This document shows, piece after piece, positions 52,809 to 61,566 of a DNA stretch of 64,000 nt. Location: contig CALUTI010000001.1 of the NCBI GenBank assembly GCA_944323695.1, forward strand, positions 217,582 to 281,581. The letters are read 5' to 3'. Made by a program: the position numbers and the translations under genes. Each line of letters starts with the position of its first letter. Position 1 is the first letter of the stretch. The DNA is from Candidatus Gastranaerophilales bacterium. GTDB lineage: Bacteria > Cyanobacteriota > Vampirovibrionia > Gastranaerophilales > Gastranaerophilaceae. The notes under the pieces are model-generated. The model worked only from the letters and a program-made list of their open reading frames with translations, was not told where the DNA came from and searched no databases.

Positions 52809-53177
52809 ATGTATTTTTTTATCGCAGTAATTTTAATAGCAGAATTGATAATTGCAGCCAATCTCATTTGTCTGATAAAAAAGCTGGACGAAAAAGTTTT
52901 GATGCTTTCAGAAACAATAACGGAAAGCAAACCTAAGCTTAAAGATGGACTTAATGCAGCAAAAGATGCTGTAGCAAAACTTGTTGAAGGTGTGCACGCT
53001 TTATGTAAATTTGCGGAAAAGAAAAAGCAGGAATATACAATTTCAATTATGAGAACTGTATTAATATATGCACTATTGTTTTTATTAAAAGGCAAGAGTA
53101 AAAAATGTCTTTCCGCAATGCAGCTGGCAGTGGTCTTAAAGGACTGCTGGGATAAGGGTGCGGCTTGTAATTCGTAA
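52809..53177 (+). CDS. small membrane-anchored helical protein
   Basis: 122 residues. One N-terminal hydrophobic helix (FFIAVILIAELIIAANLICLI, about 3-23), a charged coiled-coil-like middle (EKVLMLSETITESKPKLKDGL) and a second hydrophobic stretch (VLIYALLFLLKG). Begins a row of four small envelope proteins on the plus strand. No specific family. Confidence 0.65.
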   Translation: MYFFIAVILIAELIIAANLICLIKKLDEKVLMLSETITESKPKLKDGLNAAKDAVAKLVEGVHALCKFAEKKKQEYTISIMRTVLIYALLFLLKGKSKKCLSAMQLAVVLKDCWDKGAACNS

Positions 53178-53221
53178 AAAAATATGTTATAATTACTGAA
53201 AAGAAAGAAGAGGTATACATT

Positions 53222-53533
53222 ATGAGCAAGAATAAGTCATTTATGTTCGGAATGGGGCTTATAGCAGGCGTAATCGGCGGTGTTATAGCAGGTGTTCTTT
53301 ATGCGCCGAAACCGGGTGAAGAATCAAGACGCCAGCTGAAAGAAACAGCTTGCAAATTGTATGAAGAAAATTCTCCTGCAATTACGGAAGCTAAAAAACA
53401 GGCGCTTGAGTCAGTTGACCTTATGAGATACAAGCTTGAAAGACAGTTAAGAAAATTTAGCAATATGCTCAAAAACAGAAAACTTAGAAAAGCTAAAGAA
53501 CTGGAAGATGGCGAAAGTGAATTCACATACTAG
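53222..53533 (+). CDS. YtxH domain protein
   Basis: 103 residues with the YtxH signature: Gly-rich membrane helix GLIAGVIGGVIAGVLYAPKPGEESR (split over residues 11-36) and a charged helical tail. General envelope/stress-related family of unknown mechanism. AAGAGG before the ATG. Confidence 0.85.
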   Translation: MSKNKSFMFGMGLIAGVIGGVIAGVLYAPKPGEESRRQLKETACKLYEENSPAITEAKKQALESVDLMRYKLERQLRKFSNMLKNRKLRKAKELEDGESEFTY

Positions 53534-53554
53534 GAATAATAAAGGAAATTAACT

Positions 53555-53914
53555 ATGGACTTTTCACAAATAGCATTAAATCAAGGACTTACTTTTTTGG
53601 CATGGGTAACAAGTGTTGTACTGGTTGTTGTTGCCGGATTTTTGGTAAAATTATTAATTGATTTGTCTAAACTGTCAAAAAATTTGAATGAAACATCAAT
53701 TATGCTTAATACCGAATTAAAGCCGACACTTCAGGAATTAAGCGAAACTTTACGAACTATTAATGAACTTGTTCAAAGTACGGATAAAGGCGTTGATAAC
53801 GTAAAAGTTATGATTGAAAGAGTAATAGGCAAAACAAAACTTATATCTGAATCTATTTTAGGCGGATTTTTAAAAGGTTTTGTTTCAATGATGGGATTAT
53901 TTTCAAAAAAATAG
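53555..53914 (+). CDS. DUF948-like membrane protein
   Basis: 119 residues: N-terminal hydrophobic helix (about 12-34), then a long amphipathic coiled coil (LSKNLNETSIMLNTELKPTL...), as in DUF948 proteins that often neighbour YtxH genes. The C terminus is a hydrophobic Gly/Phe stretch. Function unknown. Confidence 0.75.
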   Translation: MDFSQIALNQGLTFLAWVTSVVLVVVAGFLVKLLIDLSKLSKNLNETSIMLNTELKPTLQELSETLRTINELVQSTDKGVDNVKVMIERVIGKTKLISESILGGFLKGFVSMMGLFSKK

Positions 53915-53979
53915 CCTTTTATGGTGATTGAAAATTTCTCAAACAAAGTAAAAATGTAAAAGAAAAGGAGTGAAATAAT

Positions 53980-54249
53980 ATGTCAGCAACAAGATTTTTA
54001 GCAGGTTTTATAGTAGGCGGTGCAATAGGCGCCATTACAGGAATCCTTTTGGCTCCAAAATCCGGTGAAGAAACCCGCGCAATGCTAGCCGATTCAGCAA
54101 AAGAAGCTATGAGAAAAGCAGATGAAACAGTAAAAGAAATTCAATCAAAAGCAGACGATGTAGTTTCTGATTTGCAGAAAAAAGGCGACGAAATCAAAGA
54201 TAAGCTTCAAAATTTGATTAATCAGCAAAAACAAGAAGCTGAAGCTTAA
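53980..54249 (+). CDS. YtxH domain protein
   Basis: 89 residues, the second YtxH protein of the row: FIVGGAIGAITGILLAPKSGEETR then a Lys/Glu/Asp heptad-like tail. AAGGAG before the ATG. A terminator follows. Confidence 0.87.
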   Translation: MSATRFLAGFIVGGAIGAITGILLAPKSGEETRAMLADSAKEAMRKADETVKEIQSKADDVVSDLQKKGDEIKDKLQNLINQQKQEAEA

Positions 54250-54289
54250 GAATATTTTAAGCGGATTTCCGCTATATATCACTAAGGAG

Positions 54290-54312
54290 AGGGCGCGTTA
54301 TGCGCCCTTTTT
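54290..54312 (+). terminator. intrinsic terminator
   Basis: AGGGCGC-GTTAT-GCGCCCT followed by T run, after the second YtxH gene. Confidence 0.85.
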
Positions 54313-54322
54313 AAGTTCAAAA

Positions 54323-54697
54323 CTATTTATTTAAAGCGTCATCAAGGGCTTTTTCCAAAGTAGCTATTTTAGCCTCAAGAACTTCAACTCTTGAGGTGCT
54401 TGAAGAATTTGTAATAGAGCTTTTTTCAAGTTCTCTTTTGTATGCGTTTAATTTTTCTTTTTGCGCCAGATAAAACTGTCCCATCCAGCAGATTCCGGTA
54501 AATAAACCTATAACAAGCACAATAAATGTATATACCGCAAGATTTAAAGTTTTTGTATATTCAGGCATTCCCAGAGTCTCTGCAGTGCCTTTAACTCCCC
54601 AGAAATGTAAATTCAAAATCTCGGAAGCGTTTACTATTGCGATGTAAATTACGCCTAAAACCAAAAGATATGATACGATATTTATTAATTTTTTCAT
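54323..54697 (-). CDS. LapA-like membrane protein
   Basis: 124 residues: two hydrophobic helices (about 5-25 and 50-72) and a C-terminal coiled coil (VEVLEAKIATLEKALDDAL). The layout resembles LapA/DUF1049 proteins of envelope assembly; the match is by architecture. Its ATG overlaps the rluD-family stop by one base. Confidence 0.6.
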   Translation of the reverse strand: MKKLINIVSYLLVLGVIYIAIVNASEILNLHFWGVKGTAETLGMPEYTKTLNLAVYTFIVLVIGLFTGICWMGQFYLAQKEKLNAYKRELEKSSITNSSSTSRVEVLEAKIATLEKALDDALNK

Positions 54698-55617
54698 TAG
54701 ACTCTCCTGTTTCTGTAAAATGTTAGAACCTTGTTAATTTTTTCATCCGGTTCAATTTCCAACTCTATTATCTCACCTGTAACCGGTTTTGTAAACCTCA
54801 GATAATAGGATTGCAAAACCTGCTCCTGTGTCTTAACTCTGCCCTCTCCAGCCCCGTATAGGGTATCATTATAGACAGGATGCTTCATATAACTCATGTG
54901 GACTCTAATCTGGTGTGTTCTGCCTGTTATAAGTGTTAATTCAACGTAAGTCGCTTCTTTAAAGCGTTCAAGCACTTTTAAAAGCGTAACACTTTCTTTG
55001 CCTCCGTCTTTGACCGGTACCACCGCCATTTTATGGGGTTGTTTCGGATGTCTGCCGATTGGTAAATCAATTCTGTCCTCATCACCGTTGTAATTTCCTT
55101 TTAAAATAGCCCTGTATTTTTTTGTTATTGAATGGTCTTTAATCTGCTTGGCTAAAAATTCGTGAGCAGCGTTATTTTTTGCAATCATCAACAGTCCGGA
55201 GGTATTTCTGTCAAGACGGTGGACTATCCCGCGCCTAAATTCGCCGTTTATATCGGATAAATTATCCCCGTATTTGTATAAAAGCGCATTTACAAGGGTG
55301 TTTTCACGCTCTTGTGATGTCGGGTGAGTAAGCATTCCTGAGGGCTTATTTACAACAAGCATGTTTTCATCTTCATAAACTATATCAAGCGGAATATTTT
55401 GCGGCTCAATTTTTATTTCTTCGTTTTCAAGCTTTTCAAATTCAATTTTATCACCGTCTTTAAGCGTATATGCAGACTTTTTTAAGGTATTATTTACAAG
55501 AATTTTTCCGTCTTTTATAAAATTTTGTATTTTAGAGCGTGAAATATCTGAAAACATCCCCGAAAGGTAGTTATCAAGTCTTGTATTTTCATCATTTTCG
55601 TCAACAAAAATTATCAT
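54697..55617 (-). CDS. RluA-family pseudouridine synthase (RluD-like)
   Basis: 306 residues: N-terminal S4 domain (RLDNYLSGMFSDISRSKIQNFIKDGKI, in two parts 13-40) and catalytic domain with Asp136 in HRLDRNTSG, then GRTHQIRVHM. It isomerises uridine in large rRNA, most likely helix 69 if a true RluD. Its start overlaps lspA by 4 bases, a common pairing. Confidence 0.94.
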   Translation of the reverse strand: MIIFVDENDENTRLDNYLSGMFSDISRSKIQNFIKDGKILVNNTLKKSAYTLKDGDKIEFEKLENEEIKIEPQNIPLDIVYEDENMLVVNKPSGMLTHPTSQERENTLVNALLYKYGDNLSDINGEFRRGIVHRLDRNTSGLLMIAKNNAAHEFLAKQIKDHSITKKYRAILKGNYNGDEDRIDLPIGRHPKQPHKMAVVPVKDGGKESVTLLKVLERFKEATYVELTLITGRTHQIRVHMSYMKHPVYNDTLYGAGEGRVKTQEQVLQSYYLRFTKPVTGEIIELEIEPDEKINKVLTFYRNRRV

Positions 55618-56090
55618 AATTTCTTTTTAAGCAAAATCATTATTATAATTGCAATCACACCGATATTTATTAAAATATCCGCTATATTAAACACCGGAAA
55701 GTCTATAAAGTTAAGCTGAAAATAATCTCTGACAAATCCGAGCGCAATTCTTTCATGTAAATTCCCGCCAATTCCCGCGCCAAGCATTGCAAGAAAAAAT
55801 ATTGCCTTCATTGAAATAGTTGATATATGCCTTATTATATATGCAACAATACCGCATATAGCCACGACAGACGCAATTATAAGCACCTCGCGTGAATCTT
55901 GCAGAATACTGAAAGCAGCCCCTGTGTTTTCAACATAGTTCAGCGAGATTAAATCATTTGTGTACGAAAATCCATGCAAAAGCTGTGAGACAATTAAATC
56001 TGACAGATATAAAGTTGCAAAAACGAAAAATGCAAAACAGATTGTAAAATAAAAATATTTACTTATCTTTTGGTGCATCTTTAACCTCAT
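55614..56090 (-). CDS. lspA: lipoprotein signal peptidase
   Basis: 158 residues with four membrane helices. Catalytic Asp122 (FVRDYF) and Asp138 (FNIADILIN), and NYVENTGAAFS. The usual GNLxDR is GNLHER here, a conservative change. It cleaves prolipoprotein signal peptides in the inner membrane. It overlaps the upstream secreted protein gene by 32 bases. Confidence 0.94.
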   Translation of the reverse strand: MRLKMHQKISKYFYFTICFAFFVFATLYLSDLIVSQLLHGFSYTNDLISLNYVENTGAAFSILQDSREVLIIASVVAICGIVAYIIRHISTISMKAIFFLAMLGAGIGGNLHERIALGFVRDYFQLNFIDFPVFNIADILINIGVIAIIIMILLKKKL

Positions 56091-56952
56091 CTTCTACATT
56101 TACTCTGGTCATAATAAATGCCAGACCTGCAATATAAACACGGATTTTTTCAGGGGTTATCTGTTCGGATTTTGAAACTCCGATTGATGCAACATTATAT
56201 TCGTTTTTGCCATTTTTATTAGCATAAAACATTCTTTCCAAAATATTATCCTCGGGCATTCTTCTGAAAACTTCTTCTGCCTGCTCCTGCGGATAAGTTA
56301 TCTCGTCTTTGCCTATTGATGCGATTGCAAAAGCGTTTTCCGGCAAATCAATTTTTAAAGATGCTGTATAATATTCATTTGGAGTGACTTTTTCCGGAGA
56401 AATTAAGTCCATATTGATAAATCTGGTGTCTCCGTATTTCAAAAATGACTTTTCTTTATAAACTTTTTCACCTGAAATCAGCCATTTGCCCTTTATTTTT
56501 TTGAAATAATACACGCCGTTTGAATATGAATGCAATTCACCGTAAAGCGTTATACCTTCATTTAACTGGGTTGATGTAGCAAGAGAAGTCTCATAAACTT
56601 CTGCACTTGCTGTATCGCCGTTAACTGTTATATCTCTTATTTCGGTTGTATAAGTTATATCAGGATATGATGTCCAGGTATCTTTTATTAATGTAAAATA
56701 AACATCTTTTGTAAATCCGTCAGTATTTACAAAATCCTGCGCATATAAATTGAAAAGCCCCGTATAATCATGCTTTGATGCATATTTGGTTTGTTTTTCC
56801 AAGGCTCTTCTGATATATTTTTTTGCAGAACTCTCTTGAATATTTTGGATTATTTCGGATTTTGTATCAGTGAAAAATCCCGCCTGTGCAATCGAAGTCG
56901 GGTTTGTGAATAAAAATAGACCGGTTAATAAAGCTAAAAATATCTTTCTCAT
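56059..56952 (-). CDS. exported protein with NTF2-like domain
   Basis: 297 residues. Signal peptide ending at Ala24 (SIAQA|GFF). Residues about 40-165 fit an NTF2/SnoaL-like cone (ALEKQTKYASKHDYTGLFNLYAQDF, YYFKKIKGKWLISGEKV), a fold in many secreted proteins. The C-terminal half is beta-rich with no Cys. Precedes and overlaps lspA. Role unknown. Confidence 0.7.
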   Translation of the reverse strand: MRKIFLALLTGLFLFTNPTSIAQAGFFTDTKSEIIQNIQESSAKKYIRRALEKQTKYASKHDYTGLFNLYAQDFVNTDGFTKDVYFTLIKDTWTSYPDITYTTEIRDITVNGDTASAEVYETSLATSTQLNEGITLYGELHSYSNGVYYFKKIKGKWLISGEKVYKEKSFLKYGDTRFINMDLISPEKVTPNEYYTASLKIDLPENAFAIASIGKDEITYPQEQAEEVFRRMPEDNILERMFYANKNGKNEYNVASIGVSKSEQITPEKIRVYIAGLAFIMTRVNVEDEVKDAPKDK

Positions 56953-56983
56953 ACAAATTATTATATTCTAAACAAAGAAACAG

Positions 56984-57014
56984 GGCAACCGTTTTTTGAA
57001 CAAAAACAGTTGCC
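56984..57014 (-). terminator. long hairpin after the S74 chaperone frame
   Basis: On the minus strand, GGCAACTGTTTTT-GTTC-AAAAAACGGTTGCC followed by CTGTTTCTTT. It is about 18 bases after the stop at 57032 and should end that transcript. Confidence 0.65.
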
Positions 57015-57031
57015 AACATCCTGGGGGGATG

Positions 57032-57472
57032 TTAAAAACCTTTCTCAATTTTATTTAGTCTTGTATTTATATCGGAAATTTGTTTAATTAAGACAACATT
57101 TTGTTTTTTGAGTAATGCATTTTCGGTTTCCAACTTTTTAATTCTGCTGTCAAGTCCGGTAATTTTTATGATAAGTTCGTTAATTTTTTTATCAATTTCT
57201 TTAACCGCATTAATAAGTGCATAGAACATTTCATCCCAGCGAATTCTTAAATATCCGTCATCGCCTTGTGTCACTGAATTCGGGAATATTTTTATTAAAT
57301 CCTGCGCGATTACGCCTACTTGAGGAGTTCCGACATCATCTTTTTTAAATGTATAGTTAAAAACTTTTAATTCACGGATTTTTTCCAAACCGTCTGAATT
57401 TTCGCTCTTGATATTTTTAAGTCTCCGGTCTGAGGTTGTACCAGATGTTAATAACTGTCCTACGACTTGCAA
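57032..57472 (-). CDS. C-terminal part: S74 intramolecular chaperone (frameshifted from upstream pilin/repeat gene)
   Basis: Peptidase S74-type domain: SDRRLKNIKSE, FNYTFKKD, VGVIAQDL, RWDEMFYALINAVKE, then a C-terminal coiled coil. In phage tail fibres this domain trimerises the fibre and then cuts itself off at a Ser-Asp near its start. The frame is open upstream to 57624 (GYGACSGVTSASYK...GDLQVVGQ) and would be continuous with the gene at 57571-58698 if one base were added near 57624/57625. The TTG at 57472 is therefore unlikely to be a real start. Confidence 0.82.
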   Translation of the reverse strand: MQVVGQLLTSGTTSDRRLKNIKSENSDGLEKIRELKVFNYTFKKDDVGTPQVGVIAQDLIKIFPNSVTQGDDGYLRIRWDEMFYALINAVKEIDKKINELIIKITGLDSRIKKLETENALLKKQNVVLIKQISDINTRLNKIEKGF

Positions 57473-57570
57473 ATCTCCCGGAATGTAAACCTTTGTATCA
57501 CTATCGCCGATGTATACAATTTTCTCGTCACTAACCTGAGCTGATCCTCCTGTTGGTCCTGCCCCATATC

Positions 57571-58698
57571 CTATACAGGTTTTATAACTTGCGGAAGTAA
57601 CACCGGAACATGCACCATAACCGAGGCTGTATTATAATCGCCAGAAGTGGAACTTAAGAGTGCATTAGCACCGACTGCTGTATTATATTCACCACTATGA
57701 TTATTACCCAAGGCATGACTGCCAATCGCAGTATTATAACTTCTGCCTGTATGACTTGTGAGATACTCGTCTAATGCTCCCAAAGTTTTATACCCAATAG
57801 CTGTATTATAATTACCTGAATAATGTTCACTCAAAGCATAACTTCCAACGGCAGTGTTATAATTATTATTTTCTGTTACACCTGTACCTGTTATTTTTCC
57901 GCCCAAACTTTTATAGCCGATAGCTATATTCTCAGTTCCAAAAGAATGTTTACTAAATGCCTCACTGCCAACTACGGTGTTATTGCTGCCATCTCTATGT
58001 TCTGTCATCACATTTGCCCCAATTGCAGTGTTATTTGATCCTGCCCGATTGCTTTGTAATGCAGAAGCACCTATTGCCGTATTCTGAGCGCCTGTAGCAT
58101 TTGAAAACAAAGTCTGATACCCAAAAGCCGTATTGCCGCTTGTGGTAGTATTACTTACAAGAGCTGACGAACCCACAGCAGTATTATTTCCGCCGGTAGT
58201 GTTTGATGAAAGCGCAGACGCGCCTATTGCCGTGTTATTAGAGCCTGATGTATTTAACGCCAGAGCTTGAGCCCCAATTGCGGTAAGCTTAGACCCGTTT
58301 TGGGCTGTAGTATAATCTGTTCTTGAATTAAACAAAAAATTGCTTGAATTTAATCTTATTGCCCCTAATATATTAGTCCCCTGCTTGAATAAAACTGAAT
58401 ACTGATTTGAATTACCCGTATTCAAAGTTAACCTGTTTGAAGGATCGTTGCTGTCTTTTGCATTTTGACCGATCATGGCAGTTTGAGTTGCTGTTACCCC
58501 GTAATATGCATCAGAATTATTCGTTGAATATTTCCATGGACTTGTTGAATCTACTGATTTTCGTTTTGTCATCATTGGTGCAAATGCCGCTAATACAATC
58601 GTTAATATCAGCATTACTACCATCATTTCCGCTAACGTGAAAGCATGTTTGTTTAATGTCAGTTTTTTAATGCTATTCATGGCATTATTATGATACAT
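57571..58698 (-). CDS. N-terminal part: prepilin signal plus NTAIG-type fibre repeats, frameshifted
   Basis: The N terminus is a prepilin: NKHAFTLAEMMVVMLILTIVLAAFAPM. From residue ~125 there are about 12 repeats of mostly 17 residues with the form NTAIGxxALxxNTxGxN, as in tail fibres and trimeric adhesin head regions. The frame leaves the repeat pattern at NTAS (57624) and stops 19 codons later. A one-base insertion gives NTAIGYGA and a 555-residue protein including the S74 part below (1,667 bases + 1 = 556 codons). Start: ATG 58698 or the Met at 58680; neither has a good ribosome binding site. Confidence 0.85.
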   Translation of the reverse strand: MYHNNAMNSIKKLTLNKHAFTLAEMMVVMLILTIVLAAFAPMMTKRKSVDSTSPWKYSTNNSDAYYGVTATQTAMIGQNAKDSNDPSNRLTLNTGNSNQYSVLFKQGTNILGAIRLNSSNFLFNSRTDYTTAQNGSKLTAIGAQALALNTSGSNNTAIGASALSSNTTGGNNTAVGSSALVSNTTTSGNTAFGYQTLFSNATGAQNTAIGASALQSNRAGSNNTAIGANVMTEHRDGSNNTVVGSEAFSKHSFGTENIAIGYKSLGGKITGTGVTENNNYNTAVGSYALSEHYSGNYNTAIGYKTLGALDEYLTSHTGRSYNTAIGSHALGNNHSGEYNTAVGANALLSSTSGDYNTASVMVHVPVLLPQVIKPV

Positions 58699-58755
58699 AC
58701 GTCATAAAAAGTTAATAGAAGTCAAAAAGGTTTTAATATTCTGCATGGAGGAAAA

Positions 58756-58998
58756 ATGCAAGATATTAAAAAAATAAAAGAACGAATAAAAACTCTTTTT
58801 TTATGGAGAGATGTAACTTTTACTTCATTTGCGGATTATATGACTAAAAAAACAGGCAAAAATTATTCTCAGTCAAGCTTATCGCATAAGCTTGCACGTG
58901 GAACAATTTCTTTTAGCGAAGTAATAGATATTGCCGATATTTTAGGATATGATATTGTGTTCAGGCCTCGTAAGGGTTGGAAAAGTTGGGAAAATTAA
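58756..58998 (+). CDS. small helix-turn-helix protein
   Basis: 80 residues with GGAGG before the ATG. Residues about 20-70 read as a lambda-repressor-like HTH: FTSFADYMTKKTG, NYSQSSLSHKLARGTISFSEVIDIADILG. Likely DNA binding. Divergent from the pilin/S74 gene, so regulation of it is possible but unproven. Confidence 0.75.
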   Translation: MQDIKKIKERIKTLFLWRDVTFTSFADYMTKKTGKNYSQSSLSHKLARGTISFSEVIDIADILGYDIVFRPRKGWKSWEN

Positions 58999-59051
58999 TT
59001 GTAATTTACTTTGTTTCATGTTAGGATTTTTTTGACAGGGAGAGAAAAAGA

Positions 59052-61529
59052 ATGAAACAGAGTTATTTTCCGCAAGAAATAGAAAAAAAATGGCAGAAGG
59101 TTTGGGAAGAAACCGGTGCTTTCAAAACCTATGATGACAGTGATAAGCCTAAATATTATGCTTTATCAATGTTCCCGTATCCTTCGGGAAAACTTCATAT
59201 GGGGCATGTAAGAAATTATACAATTACGGATGTAATTGCAAGGTTTAAAAAAGCTCAAGGCTACAATGTTTTACACCCGATGGGCTGGGATAGCTTCGGA
59301 CTCCCCGCGGAAAATGCAGCAATGAAACATGGCGCTGATCCTGAAACATGGACAGACGAAAATATTTCATATATGACAAAACAGTTAAAGATGCTCGGGC
59401 TTTCTTACGACTGGGACAGAGAAGTCACCACCTGCAAGCCTGATTATTACAAATGGACTCAGTGGCTGTTTTTACAATTGTATAAAAAAGGCTTGGCTTA
59501 TAAAAAAGAAGCTGCCGTTAACTGGTGCGAAAACTGTGCAACAGTTCTTGCAAATGAACAGGTAATTGACGGAAAATGCTGGCGTTGTGACGGAGAAGTT
59601 GAGAAAAAATACTTATCTCAGTGGTTTTTGAAAATCACGGATTATGCAGATGTTTTGCTGGATGATTTGGACAAACTTCCCGGCTGGGGCGATAACGTTA
59701 AAACAATGCAGGCAAACTGGATTGGCAAATCTCACGGTGCAATTTTTAAATTTAAGGTAAAAGAAATCGAAGGTCTTGAGGTTCCTGTTTATACAACAAG
59801 GCCTGATACGGTTTACGGAATAACTTATCTTGTTGTTGCACCTGAATACAAAGATATTGAAAAGCTTACAACACCGGAAAATAAAGCCGCAGTTGAAGAA
59901 TACAGAGCCAATGCCCGTAAAATGACCGAGATTGAAAGACTTTCAACCGATAGGGTTAAAACCGGTGTGCCTTTGGGAACTCACTGTATAAATCCGTTTA
60001 ACGGGGAAGAATTTCCATTGTGGACAGCGGATTACGCTCTTGTTGAATACGGAACAGGTGCTGTAATGGCTGTTCCGACACATGATACACGTGACTTTGA
60101 TTTCGCTAAAAAATATAATCTTCCGATGAAGGTGGTTATTCAAAATCCTGAAAATCCTTCCGACTGTAAAGATGAAGCTTACACAGAACCGGGTGTTCTT
60201 GTAAATTCAGGTGAGTTTAGCGGAATTAAAAATGAAGATGCTAAAAAATTAATAACAGAAAAGGCTGTAAAAGAAGGTTTTGGTGAATTCAAAACCCAAT
60301 ACAGACTTCGCGACTGGTTAATTTCAAGACAAAGATACTGGGGTGCACCGATTCCTGTTGTATATTGCGACAAATGCGGAATTGTTCCGGTAGAGGAAAA
60401 AGATTTGCCGGTATTACTGCCGAAAGATGTTGATTTTTCGGTTGTAGGCAAATCACCCATAACAACGTCAAAAACGTTTGCACAAACAACCTGCCCGCAC
60501 TGCGGAGGTCCTGCAAGACGCGAAACTGATACTATGGATACATTTATGTGTTCAAGCTGGTATTATTTAAGATATTCCGATGCAAAAAATTCCGAAAAAC
60601 CGTTTGATCGTGATTTAGTAAATAAATGGCTTCCTGTAGACCAGTATGTCGGCGGAATTGAGCATGCGATTTTACACCTATTGTATTCAAGATTTTTCAC
60701 AAAAGCTCTGAGAGATTTGGGCTTGTTGGATTTTGATGAACCGTTTAAAAACCTTTTAACTCAAGGTATGGTATTAAAAGACGGCTCTAAAATGTCTAAA
60801 TCAAAAGGAAATACGGTTGATCCGGATGAAATATTTGAAAACTACGGTGCAGATACCGCAAGATTGTTTATCTTGTCAGATTCACCTCCGGCACGTGATT
60901 TTGACTGGTCAGATGCCGGTGTCGAAGGCTGCTACAAGTTTTTAAACCGTGTTTGGAGACTTGTTGCCTCTAATGCAGAAAATATCTCTTTGGATTACAA
61001 ATTATCCGACAAATTGAAAAAAGAAAATGATGACCTTGTACGCCTTGTGCATATTGCAATTAAAGGTATTACAAACGACATTTCAAATGATTTTCAGTTT
61101 AATACGGTAATTTCAAAATACAGAGAGCTTACCAATGCAATTTACGATTGGCAGGGTAAAAAGGCTCAACTTGACGACGAGGATAAGAATGTTTTAAGCT
61201 TTGCGATAGTTTCGTTGTTGAAACTTATGTCACCTGTTGCCGTTCACTTAACTGAGGAAGCATGGCATGACTTAGGCGCCAAAACATCAATACATGACGA
61301 GCCTTGGCTTGAGTGGGACGAAAATCTTGCAAAAGCAAGCTCTATAACGCTTGTTGTTCAGGTTAACGGAAAAGTTAAAGATAAGCTTGAAGTTGATGAA
61401 GGGCTTTCGCAGGATGAATTAAAAGAGGCTGCAATGACAAGTCCCAAGATTAAAGAATTAATCGCCGGACACGAAATCGTAAAGGTCATTGTGGTTCCGA
61501 AAAAACTTGTAAACATTGTTATAAAATAA
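59052..61529 (+). CDS. leuS: leucyl-tRNA synthetase
   Basis: 825 residues. HMGH at 49-52 (PYPSGKLHMGH), editing domain (TTRPDTVYGITYLV), KMSKS at 580-584 and the C-terminal anticodon and LeuS-specific domain. Zn-binding pairs CENC...CWRC. It charges tRNA-Leu. GGGAGAG lies before the ATG; the 53-base upstream gap is too short for a T-box. Confidence 0.98.
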   Translation: MKQSYFPQEIEKKWQKVWEETGAFKTYDDSDKPKYYALSMFPYPSGKLHMGHVRNYTITDVIARFKKAQGYNVLHPMGWDSFGLPAENAAMKHGADPETWTDENISYMTKQLKMLGLSYDWDREVTTCKPDYYKWTQWLFLQLYKKGLAYKKEAAVNWCENCATVLANEQVIDGKCWRCDGEVEKKYLSQWFLKITDYADVLLDDLDKLPGWGDNVKTMQANWIGKSHGAIFKFKVKEIEGLEVPVYTTRPDTVYGITYLVVAPEYKDIEKLTTPENKAAVEEYRANARKMTEIERLSTDRVKTGVPLGTHCINPFNGEEFPLWTADYALVEYGTGAVMAVPTHDTRDFDFAKKYNLPMKVVIQNPENPSDCKDEAYTEPGVLVNSGEFSGIKNEDAKKLITEKAVKEGFGEFKTQYRLRDWLISRQRYWGAPIPVVYCDKCGIVPVEEKDLPVLLPKDVDFSVVGKSPITTSKTFAQTTCPHCGGPARRETDTMDTFMCSSWYYLRYSDAKNSEKPFDRDLVNKWLPVDQYVGGIEHAILHLLYSRFFTKALRDLGLLDFDEPFKNLLTQGMVLKDGSKMSKSKGNTVDPDEIFENYGADTARLFILSDSPPARDFDWSDAGVEGCYKFLNRVWRLVASNAENISLDYKLSDKLKKENDDLVRLVHIAIKGITNDISNDFQFNTVISKYRELTNAIYDWQGKKAQLDDEDKNVLSFAIVSLLKLMSPVAVHLTEEAWHDLGAKTSIHDEPWLEWDENLAKASSITLVVQVNGKVKDKLEVDEGLSQDELKEAAMTSPKIKELIAGHEIVKVIVVPKKLVNIVIK

Positions 61530-61554
61530 AGAGCCTTTAAAAGGCTCTTTTTTT
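61528..61554 (+). terminator. intrinsic terminator of leuS
   Basis: AAAGAGCCTT-TAA-AAGGCTCTTT followed by T run, directly at the stop codon. Confidence 0.9.
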
Positions 61555-61566
61555 ACATAAGAACTA

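Noticed and set aside
52760..53095. 111-codon minus-strand ORF opposite the small membrane protein at 52809
   Set aside because: It lacks a start context and mirrors the plus-strand gene, which fits the row of small envelope genes.
57618..57630. Programmed frameshift between the repeat and S74 frames
   Set aside because: No slippery heptamer, homopolymer or following stem was seen; a plain one-base deletion is simpler.
57600..58310. Regular ~51-base repeats that might be read as a CRISPR array
   Set aside because: The units are diverged, lie in an open frame and encode NTAIG repeats; there are no identical repeats with unique spacers and no cas genes.
57032..58698. Prophage origin because of the S74 chaperone
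   Set aside because: No capsid, terminase, integrase or lysis genes nearby; the protein has a prepilin N terminus and housekeeping neighbours.
58999..59051. T-box leader upstream of leuS
   Set aside because: Only 53 bases lie between the HTH gene and leuS, too few for a T-box, and no typical motif is present.
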